A stretch of 64,000 nucleotides of DNA from Methylorubrum sp. B1-46 (lineage in GTDB: Bacteria; Pseudomonadota; Alphaproteobacteria; Rhizobiales; Beijerinckiaceae): NCBI RefSeq assembly GCF_021117295.1, contig NZ_CP088247.1:186001-250000 (forward strand). Reading direction: 5' to 3'. A program made the position numbers and the translations under genes. Shown one piece after another: positions 1 to 9,125 of the stretch. Every line of letters begins with the position of its first letter. Within the stretch, counting starts at the first letter, position 1. The notes below the pieces were generated by a model. It searched no databases. It was not told where the DNA came from and worked only from the letters and a program-made list of their open reading frames with translations.

Positions 1-1695
1 CCCGCGACGCTCTCGCTCCAGATCCTCGCGGCGACAGCAGGCTTCGTCGCCGCCGTGACCTTCGAGGCGGCGGCCCTCCTCCAGGGGGGCTTCGACGGCG
101 GCGCGATGAAGCTCCTGGCGATCGCCGTCGTCGCGGTCGGCGCCGTCATCGTCGTCGCCGGCACGACCGTGCTCGGCCTGCGCCGGGCACTCGGGGCGTT
201 CGAACCCGATCCGCTGCCCATCATTGGCCGGACGGTCACGCCCGCCGAGGCGCCGGGCCTGTGGCGCCTCGTTGAGGTACTCGCCGCGCGGCTCGGAGCG
301 CTGAAGCCAGAAGCGGTGGTGGTCGGGCTCACCGAGGGCTTCTTCGTCAGCGCCGGTCCGGCGGTGCTGGAACCCGGCGGCACCCAGGCCACTGGCCGGA
401 TCCTCTACCTTCCGCTGCCCTACCTCGCCCTGTTGCGCGGCGATGAGGTGGCGGCGATTGTCGGCCACGAACTCGCTCACTACGCCGGCGGCGACACCAC
501 CTACAGCCAGCGCTTCCTGCCGATCTATGCCGGTGTCGGACGTTCCCTCGATGCGGTGGCCGAGGGCCACCAGGGCTCGCTCGGGCTGCTCGGGCCGTCG
601 CTGCGCCTCGGCGTCTTCGTGATGGAGCGCTTCCATCTCGCTGTGCGCCACTGGAGCCGAGCCCGCGAATTCGCCGCCGACGCGGCGGGGGCGGGGGTGA
701 CCTCGGTCGATGCCTCGGCGCGGGCGCTGCTGCGCACCGGCGCGGTCGGGCCGCGCATCGCCGAGACGCTTCAGGCGGCGGCGGATGCGCCGGACGCGGC
801 ACCGAACGACCTCGTGGCCGCCGCGCTCGACCGCGCGATCGCGCAGGGGCTCGACGACCCGGCGGCGCATTGGCAGGAGGAGCAGGCCCACCCGACCGAC
901 ACCCACCCGCCCACCCGCGAGCGCGTCGCCGCCCTCGGGCGCGCGATCGATGCCGACCTCCTGGCCGCGGCCGGCGCCGTGCCGCCGCCCCACGCCCTGG
1001 GGCAGCTCGCCGCCTACTTCGCCGACCCGGTCGGGCTCAGCCGGGCGGCGACCGGCGACTTCCTCGGCGCGCTGCGGGCGCAGGACGCGGCGTTCCGCGC
1101 GCATCTGGAGGCGACGGCGGCGGAGGTCGGCACCGAGGACCGGGTGCTGCGCGCGAACTATCGCCCCCGCGGAATCGCGCTCGCGGTGGGCGGCGGCCTC
1201 TTCGCCGTCATCGCCGCGGCGATCGCCCTGTTCGGCGTGCCGGGGATCTCGCCGAAGGACAACAACGTCGTCCTCGCAGTGGCGATCGGCCTCGGCGCGC
1301 TCCTGGGCGGAGCCGGCGCCCTCGTGCTGCGCCGGGGCGAGCCCGTCATCCTGGTCCTGAGCCCCGAGGGGCTGAAGGCGCCGGGTCTCGACCGGACGAT
1401 CCCCTGGGACGACATCGCCGATCTCGACATGACGCTGAACCAGACGGGCATGGTCACGCGCCTGCTCCTACCGCCCGAGGCCGCTTGGCCGCAGCGTCTG
1501 CCGGGCCGGCACGGTACGAAGCTCGATGCGAAGCGCCGCATCGTCACGCTCGCGACCGGCCTGCCGCGCGGGATGAAGCCGCAGGATTTCGCCGACTTAA
1601 TCGGCCGCTATCAGCACGCGGCCCAGGCCCGGCGTCTCCTCGCCGAGAGCGAGGGCGCCGCCCACAGATCCACCTCCGAAACTCAATCCGTCTGA
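1..1695 (+). CDS. M48 family membrane metallopeptidase, 5' end outside window
   Basis: The frame is open from the first base, so the true start lies upstream; the first in-window start is a GTG at base 55. The zinc motif HELAH falls at bases 466-480 inside VGHELAHYAGGD, the usual M48 signature, and the third zinc ligand is probably the glutamate of REFAADAAG about 65 residues later. One hydrophobic segment lies before the peptidase domain and two more follow it near residues 375-425. Family members are membrane-bound proteases that cleave damaged or misfolded membrane proteins. A C-terminal tail of about 120 residues after the last membrane segments is of unknown role. The next gene starts 6 bases downstream, suggesting co-transcription. 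Confidence 0.85.
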   Translation, partial: PATLSLQILAATAGFVAAVTFEAAALLQGGFDGGAMKLLAIAVVAVGAVIVVAGTTVLGLRRALGAFEPDPLPIIGRTVTPAEAPGLWRLVEVLAARLGALKPEAVVVGLTEGFFVSAGPAVLEPGGTQATGRILYLPLPYLALLRGDEVAAIVGHELAHYAGGDTTYSQRFLPIYAGVGRSLDAVAEGHQGSLGLLGPSLRLGVFVMERFHLAVRHWSRAREFAADAAGAGVTSVDASARALLRTGAVGPRIAETLQAAADAPDAAPNDLVAAALDRAIAQGLDDPAAHWQEEQAHPTDTHPPTRERVAALGRAIDADLLAAAGAVPPPHALGQLAAYFADPVGLSRAATGDFLGALRAQDAAFRAHLEATAAEVGTEDRVLRANYRPRGIALAVGGGLFAVIAAAIALFGVPGISPKDNNVVLAVAIGLGALLGGAGALVLRRGEPVILVLSPEGLKAPGLDRTIPWDDIADLDMTLNQTGMVTRLLLPPEAAWPQRLPGRHGTKLDAKRRIVTLATGLPRGMKPQDFADLIGRYQHAAQARRLLAESEGAAHRSTSETQSV

Positions 1696-1701
1696 GGCCC
1701 T

Positions 1702-2211
1702 ATGACTGCACCGTCGGAACGCGCCGCGCCCCTACGCCTGCCGCCCCAGGGCCAGCACTGGATGGCCACCTTCTGGGTCCTGTTCGGTGTCTTGGCGCTC
1801 GGCGCCATGCTGGCGGCCTGCGCCGTCTACACGGCCCCGGCCGTCATCTCCGACTGGCAGGTTCGCGGGACGGCCCAGCCGGTCGCCGACGCCCGGATCA
1901 GCGAGGGCAAGTGCAGTTCGAAGATCGCCATCCACATCTGCGACCTGACGCTGAGCCTGCGCCGGCCCGCCGGCACGGTGACGCGCCGGGTGAACTACGT
2001 GTTCGCCGGCCTGCATGTCGGCGATTTTAGCGCGGGTGCGATGGCCGATCCCGCGCGCCCGGACCTCATCACCACCGATCTCGGCCTCGACCGATTGTGG
2101 AACCGGACGATCACCCTCGGGGTGATCATGGCGGCCCTCGCTGCGGCCATCCTCGGGGCGCTCGCCTCCCTTGTGCGCAATCGGCGGGCCGCCCCCGGTA
2201 CGGCCGGATGA
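1702..2211 (+). CDS. Hypothetical membrane protein with two TM segments
   Basis: This 169-residue protein starts with ATG 6 bases after the M48 peptidase stop, so it is probably co-transcribed with it. It has a hydrophobic helix near residues 16-42 and another near 135-158, with about 90 residues between them that contain two cysteines (SKIAIHICDL). The topology suggests a periplasmic or external loop held by two membrane anchors. No family is recognised. It may work with the upstream peptidase, but that rests only on adjacency. Confidence 0.7.
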   Translation: MTAPSERAAPLRLPPQGQHWMATFWVLFGVLALGAMLAACAVYTAPAVISDWQVRGTAQPVADARISEGKCSSKIAIHICDLTLSLRRPAGTVTRRVNYVFAGLHVGDFSAGAMADPARPDLITTDLGLDRLWNRTITLGVIMAALAAAILGALASLVRNRRAAPGTAG

Positions 2212-2234
2212 GCCGTCGTCCCGGATCGCCCAGA

Positions 2235-2561
2235 TCAGCCGTCCGCCTGCTCGGCCGCCTCAAGTGCCTTCAGCACCGCCGGATCGCGGCCGTAGCGCCG
2301 GCGCAACCGCGTCTCGTCCGAATCGATCGTGTCGCAGCCGAGCTTCTCGACGGCGGCGGCGATCTGCCGGCCGCGATCGGCGTCGTAGGCGTCCTCGCCG
2401 CCCCAGTGATTGCAGCCCGTCCGTCGATCGACGTAGGCCACGACGTCGGCGGGCAGGCTCTTCCGGGCGGCGGGCGACATCGCGGGCTCGGCGCGCGCGG
2501 CCGCCTGCTGCGCGAGGCTCAGCACGGCGAGAAGCGCGGCGGAACTCAACGATCGGGTCAT
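2235..2561 (-). CDS. Small secreted hypothetical protein
   Basis: A 108-residue protein whose N-terminus MTRSLSSAALLAVLSLAQ is a typical Sec signal peptide, cleaved probably after AAARA. The ATG at 2561 is preferred over the longer upstream frame because a purine-rich ribosome site (GAGGGAAGAG) precedes it and the upstream residues are an arginine-rich shadow. The mature part has two cysteines (TGCNHWGGE, LGCDT) that may form a disulfide, and a charged C-terminus. No known family is recognised. It is divergent from the next gene, and the 50 bases between them must hold both promoters. Confidence 0.65.
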   Translation of the reverse strand: MTRSLSSAALLAVLSLAQQAAARAEPAMSPAARKSLPADVVAYVDRRTGCNHWGGEDAYDADRGRQIAAAVEKLGCDTIDSDETRLRRRYGRDPAVLKALEAAEQADG

Positions 2562-2611
2562 CGTCACACTCTTCCCTCGGAGATCGTGTCTCCGCTTAGC
2601 AGAGATCCGAC

Positions 2612-3346
2612 GTGAGACGGGGACGCGCGAAGCCTCTGACCGCCTGCGCGATCCTCGCCGCTGTCTCGGTCGCGCCCACCGCGGCCGAGGGCTGGGGCGC
2701 CGCCCGCTTCGATCCACCCAAGACGATCGAGACCGCGACGGATGCGCAAGGCAGACAAATCACCTGCACCGTCTATCCCGATCTCGTCATCCGCGAGAGC
2801 GACACCGACACCCCCGCTCCCGAGGATGCGGCGCTCATCCCGATCCGCGGCGGCCCACCCGTGGCCTGCCGCGCCGTGCCCGGCCCGAGCGCCCGCAGGC
2901 TGGAGACCGGCGGCCAGCGCTTCCTCGGTCGCGCGGACGGGTTCCTCGTGTTCGAGGATGCGAGCACCAACGGCACCATGCCCTTCGCGGTGATCGACGC
3001 CGCGACCGGCCGCAGGCTGTTCACCGACACGTCGACTTACGACGGGATCGACCGTTTCGCGGTCGAGGGCGGCGTGCTGCGGCTCGGCTTCCGCCGCGGG
3101 GTGCAGGGCGCCTGCTCGATTCCACAGCAGGGCGCCGCCTGCTGGGCGCGGATCGTGCGCGAGGAAAAGCTTCCGCCGCCGGTCGCAGCCCTACCCGGGC
3201 CGGCCAAGGCTTGCGCCGAAGCCTATCGGGTCGGGAAGGCACCCAAGGACACCCAGAGCATCGTCTCCTTTCCCGTGCGGCTCGTCTGGACCGGCAGCCT
3301 GATGGTCGAGGCCGACGGTCCGGTGCGATGCCTGCCGACCCCCTGA
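2612..3346 (+). CDS. Secreted hypothetical protein
   Basis: A 244-residue protein starting at GTG 2612, with a signal peptide of about 25 residues (LTACAILAAVSVAPTAAEG). The mature protein has several cysteines (ITCTVYPD, VACRAVP, GACSIPQQGAACW, KACAEAY) that could pair in the periplasm. No catalytic motif or known domain is recognised. The three genes to its right (3409-4544) run in the same direction and also encode exported proteins, so this is a small cluster of envelope proteins of unknown role. Confidence 0.65.
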   Translation: MRRGRAKPLTACAILAAVSVAPTAAEGWGAARFDPPKTIETATDAQGRQITCTVYPDLVIRESDTDTPAPEDAALIPIRGGPPVACRAVPGPSARRLETGGQRFLGRADGFLVFEDASTNGTMPFAVIDAATGRRLFTDTSTYDGIDRFAVEGGVLRLGFRRGVQGACSIPQQGAACWARIVREEKLPPPVAALPGPAKACAEAYRVGKAPKDTQSIVSFPVRLVWTGSLMVEADGPVRCLPTP

Positions 3347-3408
3347 CGCTGCGCCCGACTTCAACCCGGACCCGCGCTGCGGGCCGATCCTCAAGGAGAA
3401 ACCGCCGC

Positions 3409-3909
3409 ATGATCACACGCCGCCACGCCCTCGCCGCCGCCGCGCTCCTGCTCTGCGCACCTGCGGCCTGGGCCGATCCAACAGTCGGCCTCGCGGAGCG
3501 CCGGGCGATCGCGGCCTACCGCGAGAGCCGCTACCCGGCGCAGGAGAAGGCGGTCCAGGAGGCGGCGGGCTTCCCCGTGCTGGTCGAGGTGGCATGGGAC
3601 CAGCTCACTATCCCGGGCGACGCGAAGTACTATTCCGATCCAGATTACTTCGAGAAGACAATCTTCGAGCCGCTGGCCGCCGGGCTGAAGGACGTGACCA
3701 AAGACCAGATGGGCCGCGATGCCTTGCGGGAGAAGCTCAAGTCGGTCCGCATCCGCTTCGACGAGAAGACAGCCCCAGCCTCGAACTACCCTAACGGCTT
3801 GAAATTCGACGGCGGCGTGCTCGACGTGAACTGGCGACCGTACGCGAACGTGGCCGACTTCAAGGATCGGGTCGATGCCGTGGTCAAGGTGCTGGAGAAG
3901 AACCTGTGA
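3409..3909 (+). CDS. Secreted hypothetical protein
   Basis: A 166-residue protein. The ATG at 3409 is chosen because an AAGGAGAA ribosome site lies about 10 bases upstream and the product starts with a twin-arginine-like signal peptide (MITRRHALAAAALLLCAPAA). The longer upstream frame is arginine-rich and overlaps the previous gene. The mature protein is charged, without cysteines, and rich in aromatic residues (YYSDPDYFEKTIF). No family is recognised. Its last 4 bases overlap the next start (GTGA), so the two are translationally coupled. Confidence 0.7.
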   Translation: MITRRHALAAAALLLCAPAAWADPTVGLAERRAIAAYRESRYPAQEKAVQEAAGFPVLVEVAWDQLTIPGDAKYYSDPDYFEKTIFEPLAAGLKDVTKDQMGRDALREKLKSVRIRFDEKTAPASNYPNGLKFDGGVLDVNWRPYANVADFKDRVDAVVKVLEKNL

Positions 3910-4544
3910 AGGTTCGCGGCCGGCCGGGGCGCGGCGTTGCCGCGTCCGTCCTCGCGCTTGCTCTCGCCCTCTGCGGCGGAGCCGTGGCGGAGCCGATACC
4001 ACGCTCGGGCCGCTACGGCAGCATGGCCGTCGTGGTGCGGGATGGGCATGTGGCCGGCGTGTTCGCCGAGAGCCGCGGCGGGGCCGACGGCATGCCGTCG
4101 TTCAGCTGCATCTTCCTGCTGCGCGGCACGCTCTCGGGCGCCCGCGCCGCGGTCACTACTTGGTATCCAGGCGAGACTGAGCGCATCACCGGTGCCTTTA
4201 CCTTCACAGCGGAGGGGGCCGAGCTGGCGCTGGCCGAGGACCATGGCGGTTGCCCAATGGCTACGGGCAGCATGGTGGGTAAACCCTATGCTCTGCTGAA
4301 GGGGGCGCCGGAGGCCGGGTCGGAGCCCGAAAGCTGGCAGGGGGTCGGCTTGGTGACGGCCCGACGTGCCATTTTCCGGCCCGAGCCCGGCCCCGCCCCG
4401 CGGCGCGGTTCCTACCTCGTGGAGAACGATCCGGTCGCGGTGCTGGAGCGCCGGGAAGGCTGGGTGCGGGCGCTCTACCAGGGCGGCAAAGCCCCGTTCG
4501 TGGGCTGGTTGCCGGCGGCTGACCTCGCTGCGGCGGGGCCCTAA
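3906..4544 (+). CDS. Secreted protein with C-terminal SH3-like domain
   Basis: A 212-residue protein starting at GTG 3906, overlapping the previous stop by 4 bases. The N-terminus is a Sec signal peptide ending near GGAVAEP. The last 50 residues (RGSYLVENDPVAVLERREGW to GWLPAADL) resemble a bacterial SH3-type domain, often used to bind cell-wall or protein ligands. The middle contains two cysteines (SFSCIFLL, GGCPMATG). Function is unknown. Coupling to the preceding secreted protein suggests they act together in the periplasm. Confidence 0.7.
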   Translation: MKVRGRPGRGVAASVLALALALCGGAVAEPIPRSGRYGSMAVVVRDGHVAGVFAESRGGADGMPSFSCIFLLRGTLSGARAAVTTWYPGETERITGAFTFTAEGAELALAEDHGGCPMATGSMVGKPYALLKGAPEAGSEPESWQGVGLVTARRAIFRPEPGPAPRRGSYLVENDPVAVLERREGWVRALYQGGKAPFVGWLPAADLAAAGP

Positions 4545-4568
4545 TATGCCGCGCCGGCTTTCATCCCG

Positions 4569-4823
4569 ATGCAGCCACGTCTTCCGACAGCCTTAGCCGC
4601 GATCATTCTGTGCGCCTCCGCCGCTGCGGGACCGGGTCGAACCGCGTTGCGGGCAAATGTGGAGGGCTACGCGATGGCGGCCTGCCTGACCGGGCAGGTG
4701 CGGTGCAGGCTAACCAAATTGCCGAGGCTAATCGGCAGCCAGCACAGGGCGACCAGGATGAGGCCAGTCCACTCACCCCGCTCAGGAGAGGTCCAGGCCT
4801 TCCCAAGGCCGCGCAGGACGTAG
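4569..4823 (+). pseudogene. Possible truncated secreted protein gene
   Basis: The first 43 codons encode a convincing signal peptide (MQPRLPTALAAIILCASAAA) followed by EGYAMAACLTGQ, which resembles the start of small secreted proteins I have seen in related genomes. After that the reading frame turns into basic, low-quality sequence antisense to the small membrane gene at 4667-4900. It may be a gene remnant whose 3' part was lost. It could also be chance. Confidence 0.25.
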
Positions 4824-4900
4824 AACGTCTTGGCCGCCAGGTAGGCGGTCAGCCAGATCAGCAGCGGATGCAGCACAGGCGGCATGGGCGCGATCCTCAC
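4667..4900 (-). CDS. Small membrane protein downstream of sulP
   Basis: A 77-residue protein starting at GTG 4900 with a GGAG site about 10 bases upstream. Two hydrophobic helices (LHPLLIWLTAYLAAKTFYVL and WTGLILVALCWLPISLGNLV) span most of its length. It begins 24 bases after the stop of the SulP gene on the same strand, so it is probably in that operon. No family is recognised. The opposite strand carries a weaker candidate. Confidence 0.45.
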   Translation of the reverse strand: MRIAPMPPVLHPLLIWLTAYLAAKTFYVLRGLGKAWTSPERGEWTGLILVALCWLPISLGNLVSLHRTCPVRQAAIA

Positions 4901-4924
4901 CGCGCCCAGGCTCCATTTCGGTGA

Positions 4925-6503
4925 TCAGTGGCCAGGGGCGCTGAGCGCAGCCCCAGGCTTATCATGGGTGCCAAGGCGTTCGACCATCGTGGCCGTCGCC
5001 GCGTTCATGCCGATCACCTCGACCGGGATGTTGTGGTGACGGAACTTGAGCACCACCCGGTCCAGTGCGCTGATGCTGGAGATGTCCCAGAAATGCGCCT
5101 CAGACAGGTCGATCACCACCCCTTGCAGGTCCTCCTCACGGAAGTCGAACGCGGAGTGGAGCGCCTCCGCCGTAGCGAAGAAGATCTGCCCTGTCACCCG
5201 GTAGGTGCGCACGGCCCGTGCCTCGTCGCGCGAGGAGGCGATGCCGAAGAACTTCGTGACCTTGTGGGCAAAAAAGCAGCCCGCTGAGGATCACGCCGAA
5301 CAGCACCCCCTTGGCCAGGTCGTGGGTCGCCACGACAACCACGACGGTCCCGAGCATCACGAAGCTGGACGAGCGCGGGTGCGTGATCAGGGAGCGGATC
5401 GACCGCCACTGGAAGGTGTTGATCGCGACCATGATCATCACTGCGACCAGCGCCGCCATCGGGATCTGCGCCACGTAGGGGCCGAGCACGACGATCAGGA
5501 ACAGCAGGAACACGCCGGAGAACAGCGTGGAAAGCCGTCCACGACCGCCCGATGACACGTTGATCACCGACTGGCCGATCATCGCGCAGCCGGCCATGCC
5601 GCCGAGGAAGCCGGAGGCGATGTTGGCGGCCCCCTGCCCCGCGCACTCCCTGTTCTTGTTGGAGGTGGTGTCGGTCATCTCGTCGACGATGGCCGCCGTC
5701 ATCAGGCTTTCCAGCAGGCCGACCATTGTCAGCGTCAGCGAGACCGGCAGGATGATCTGGAGGGTCTCCCAGGTGAACGGCACCTGCGGCAGCGCCACCC
5801 AGGGCAGCTCGTTGGGCAGAGTGCCCATATCGCCGACTTTGTGGATGCCAAGGCCGAGATACATCGAGACGGCCGTGAACAGTATGATCGTGACCAGCGG
5901 CGGGGGCACCGCCTTGGTCAGGTACGGCAGACCGTAGATGATCAGCAGGCCAACCGCTGTCATCAGGTAGACCGTGGTCCCCTGCCCGATCAGCTTGGGC
6001 ATCTGCGCCAGAAAGATCAGGATCGCCAGCGCGTTGACGAACCCGGTCACGACCGAGCGCGAAACGAAGCGCATGAGGTTGCCGAGCTGGAGCGCACCGG
6101 TCGCGATCTGCAGGATACCGGTCAGGATCGTGGCGGCGAACAGGTAGCCGACGCCGTGATCCTTCACGAGCCCGACCATCAGGAGCGCCATCGCGCCAGT
6201 GGGGGCCGAAATCATCGCTGGGCGGCCCCCGGCGAACGCGGTCACGACCGCGATACAGAACGAGGCGTAGAGCCCGACTTTCGGGTCAACGCCTGCAATG
6301 ATGGAGAATGCGATGGCTTCGGGAATGAGGGCGAGGGCCACGACCGTGCCCGCCAACAGCTCACGCGTGACGTTCGGAGCCCATTCGCTCCGCAGGTGAA
6401 CCAAATCCATAGGTAGGTAAGGCTTTCTTCGTCCCAGGCGCGTCGTGTTCAGCGCGTGGGGCTCGCAACAGGGCGGGTCAGCCTCCGTAGAGGTCTGTGA
6501 CAC
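4925..6503 (-). pseudogene. SulP family anion transporter, frameshifted before the STAS domain
   Basis: Residues 1-430 form a SulP permease with about ten membrane segments, typical of sulfate, bicarbonate or other anion transporters ([40 protein letters not shown]). The membrane part ends at GVILSGLLF, where six Ts on the coding strand (plus strand 5270-5275) shift the frame. With five Ts the protein continues as [20 protein letters not shown] and then a complete cytoplasmic STAS domain (QGVVIDLSEAHFWDISSISA), ending at 4925. As written, translation instead runs to 5136 with an unrelated tail. This is either a real inactivating indel, a slippage-regulated gene, or a sequencing error. The GTG at 6503 is the likely start; the ATG of [10 protein letters not shown] is an alternative. 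Confidence 0.8.
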
Positions 6504-6575
6504 AGAGCCGTGAATTGCGTTGTCCGGCGGATCGGCGGCCGGAAGATCAACCCCGCTCCACCGACTCGAGAAATA

Positions 6576-6802
6576 TCAGCAGCTTAGCGACCCGTTGCGT
6601 AACTGTGTGTACCATACGTGTGCACCACTGCAAAGCCTAGCTTTTCGGCCATCACCGCTGCAGAACGAGCTGCCCAGACCATTTGAAGAATAGACTGTCC
6701 CCGCCGTTTGGACTGGGACCATAGACGATGAAAGGTAAGCCACTCTGTGGATGAAGCCGGAGCGCAATGCTCCCATTGTTGAACGGGTTTGGATCGGTCC
6801 AC
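6576..6802 (-). pseudogene. Possible gene remnant left of the IS array
   Basis: The stretch 6510-6853 between sulP and the IS array has no convincing gene. A 72-codon minus-strand frame with natural-looking composition (ILQMVWAARSAAVMAEKLGF) lies here and might be the end of an acetyltransferase-like gene. It has no clear start and no recognisable domain. Treat it as unassigned sequence, possibly a fragment interrupted by the insertion at 6850. Confidence 0.2.
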
Positions 6803-6853
6803 TCTGCCTCAGCCTCACCCCAGACGATTCACCCCGGTTGATTCGCGCTCTAG

Positions 6854-7691
6854 AGCGCGGACTCATTAAGCTCGCAGCCAAACCCGGAGGGCTGCGAGCT
6901 TGACGCTGGCGAGGAAGTTGTCTGGGTCCTTGTCGTAGCGTGTGGCGATGGCCCGGAAGTGTTTGATCTTGCTGAAGAAGCGCTCGACAAGATTGCGGTA
7001 CTTATACAAGAAGGGGCTGAAGGCCAGCACCTGCTTGCGATTGGGCATCGGCTTCACGTTCGCCCACGCTCCTTGCTCTGCCATCCGGGCCCGCAGCGCG
7101 TCGCTGTCGTAGGCCCGATCACCCAGCAGGATCTGCCCCGCACCCAACCCGTCCAGCATGTCGGCCGCCGAACGCCCATCATGCGCCTGGCCTTCCGTGA
7201 TCTTGAGCGCCACGGGACGGCCCTCGGCATCCACCAGCGCGTGGATCTTGCTCGTCAGGCCGCCGCGCGAGCGACCCATGCCACCGGATCCGCCGTCATT
7301 TTTTGGGCGCAGGCCGCGTGCTGGTGCACCCGCACGCTGGTGGCGTCGATCATCTGCAGATCGCCCTCGTAAGCCTCTGACACCGCATCCAGAAGCCGGT
7401 CCCAGATCCCGCGCTTGCGCCAGCGCGGGAAGCGGTTGCCGCAGGTCGTGTAGGGACCGTAGCGCGCCGGGATGTCGGCCCAGGGCGCACCCGTGCGCAG
7501 CCGCCAGAAGATGCCGTTGAGCACCCGCCGGTCGTCTACCCGCTCCTTGCCGCGAACGTCCGTCGGCAGAAGCGGCTCGATCACCCCCCACTCCGCATCC
7601 GTCAGGTCAAACCGCGCCATCCAGAACCCTCCGTCTCAAGAAGGCTAACGACGACACGCCTTATCCGTGCCAGCCGTTATGGGTTCACGAC
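6854..7691 (-). mobile_element. IS5-family element (first member of the IS array)
   Basis: About 838 bp holding one frameshifted transposase gene. It is flanked by CTAG at 6850-6853 and 7692-7695, the target usually duplicated by this group. The ends are imperfect inverted repeats: the left end begins agcgcggactcattaagc and the right end, read inward, gtcgtgaacccataac. The right-hand CTAG is shared with the next element. The left CTAG sits in a 14-base perfect palindrome (gcgctctagagcgc). Confidence 0.8.
6866..7620 (-). CDS. IS5-family transposase (ORFA/ORFB by -1 frameshift)
   Basis: ORFA (7620 to 7255) has the DUF4096-type N-terminal domain (FDLTDAEWGVIEPLLP, RYGPYTTCGNRFPRWRKRG) and the first catalytic aspartate in MIDATSVRVHQH. 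ORFB continues with GMGRSRGGLTSKIHALVD, the second aspartate in LLGDRAYDSD, and the glutamate region NLVERFFSKIKHFRAIATRYDK. The frames join at a run of six A on the coding strand (CCCAAAAAATGA, near 7299-7304), where a -1 slip gives a continuous DDE transposase of about 250 residues. This is the known expression mode of many IS5/IS427 members. All catalytic residues are present, so the element may be active. Confidence 0.85.
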
Positions 7692-7695
7692 CTAG

Positions 7696-9121
7696 CACTA
7701 CTTTGGCAGGTTGAGGGAACGCAGCGGGTGTTCGCGGCTTCGCATGCCACGGCGATAGACGTGGGTGATCGCGATGTCGGATGCGGGCGGATGGCGCGAC
7801 GATCTGGATCGATGGCTGCAACCGTTCCTGGCTGGCCTGTCGCATCCGGCACGCCGGGCGATGTGCCCATCCTACGTGGCCGGGCTCATCGGCCTGGGTG
7901 ATCGCAAGAGCGTCCAGCCGATGGCGGCTCGGGCCGATGGGGTTTCCTACGACCGGCTACACCACTTCATCGCGGCCGGGATCTGGGATGAGGGTCCGCT
8001 GCAGCGGGCGCTGCTCGGCGAGGCCGATCGCCTTGTCGGCGGGGCGGATGCGGTCCTGGTCGTCGACGACACCGCGTTGCCGAAGAAGGGCAACCGCTCC
8101 GTCGGGGTGGCGCCGCAATATGCCACGACGCTGGGCAAGACCGCCAACTGCCAGACGTTAGTGTCGCTGACGCTGGCACGCGGCGAGGTGCCGGTGGCGG
8201 TCGGCCTGGCGCTGTTCCTGCCCGAGACTTGGACGAGCGACCCGCACCGGATGAGCAGGGCCGGTGTCCCCGAGGACCGGCGCGAGGCCCGCACCAAGCT
8301 GGAGATCGCCGTCGCGGAGATCGACCGGGTCCGGGAGGGGGGCGTGCGCTTCGGCTGCGTGCTGGCCGATGCGGGTTATGGGTCCGCCCCGTTCCGACAG
8401 GCCCTGAGCGCGCGTGGCCTGACCTGGGCTGTCGGGATCTCGGGACGCAGCAAGGTCTATCCAGCCGACGTGACGATGATCTTCCCCGTCGCGGGGCGCG
8501 GACGACCGCGCAAGCGTCACGTCCCGGATCAGGTCTCGGTTGCGGCCGAGACGATCCTGGCAGACATGACCGGCCGGGCGGTGGCCTGGCGGCACGGCAC
8601 CAAGGGTCGGCTGCGGGGCCGCTTCTGCGCGTTGCGCGTCCGGATGGCCGACGGTCCGACCCAGCGGATCGGCACAAAAGGCAACCAACACCTGCCCGGT
8701 GACGAGGTCTGGCTGGTGCGCGAGGAGCGCGGCTCGGGCGAGCGCAAATACTACCTCACGAACCTCCCCGCCGACGCGACCCTCAAGCAACTGGCCGCAA
8801 CGATCAAGGCGCGCTGGATCTGCGAGCAGGCGCACCAGCAGATGAAGGAGGAACTCGGCCTCGACCACTTCGAGGGCCGCTCTTGGACCGGGCTGCATCG
8901 CCACGCGCTGATGACGATGATGGCCTACGCCTTCCTCCAATCCCGGCGCCTCACAGCGACGGGACGGAAAAAAAAGAATCGCCTGCCCACCGCCCCAGCC
9001 CTCGATGCCGGCCATCCGCCAAGCCATCCTGGATCACCTCAGCCGGTCACCACCGCGGCGATGCCCGTACTGTGAGGCCGCCCTCGACCAGCCACCTTGA
9101 AGGCAATCTGCCAAAGTAGTG
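7696..9121 (+). mobile_element. IS701-family element (second member of the IS array)
   Basis: 1426 bp bounded by inverted repeats beginning CACTACTTTGGCAG at both ends (14 of 14 identical) and flanked by CTAG at 7692-7695 and 9122-9125. IS701 elements duplicate a YTAR tetranucleotide, so CTAG is a fitting target. It is a complete, apparently intact copy. A truncated copy with an identical start lies at 34521-35035. Confidence 0.9.
7774..9075 (+). CDS. IS701-family transposase
   Basis: A 433-residue DDE transposase. The start is placed at the ATG giving MSDAGGWRDDLDRWLQPF; an in-frame ATG lies three codons upstream. Typical IS701 motifs are the first aspartate in VLVVDDTALPKKGNRSVG, the second in GCVLADAGYGSAPFRQAL, and the region around the catalytic glutamate in CEQAHQQMKEELGLDHFEGR. 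The frame is intact. The C-terminus is proline-rich and runs almost to the right inverted repeat. Confidence 0.93.
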   Translation: MSDAGGWRDDLDRWLQPFLAGLSHPARRAMCPSYVAGLIGLGDRKSVQPMAARADGVSYDRLHHFIAAGIWDEGPLQRALLGEADRLVGGADAVLVVDDTALPKKGNRSVGVAPQYATTLGKTANCQTLVSLTLARGEVPVAVGLALFLPETWTSDPHRMSRAGVPEDRREARTKLEIAVAEIDRVREGGVRFGCVLADAGYGSAPFRQALSARGLTWAVGISGRSKVYPADVTMIFPVAGRGRPRKRHVPDQVSVAAETILADMTGRAVAWRHGTKGRLRGRFCALRVRMADGPTQRIGTKGNQHLPGDEVWLVREERGSGERKYYLTNLPADATLKQLAATIKARWICEQAHQQMKEELGLDHFEGRSWTGLHRHALMTMMAYAFLQSRRLTATGRKKKNRLPTAPALDAGHPPSHPGSPQPVTTAAMPVL

Positions 9122-9125
9122 CTAG

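Noticed and set aside
870..2030. Long arginine/proline-rich plus-strand frame across the M48 gene
   Set aside because: It overlaps two well-supported genes in another phase and has shadow composition.
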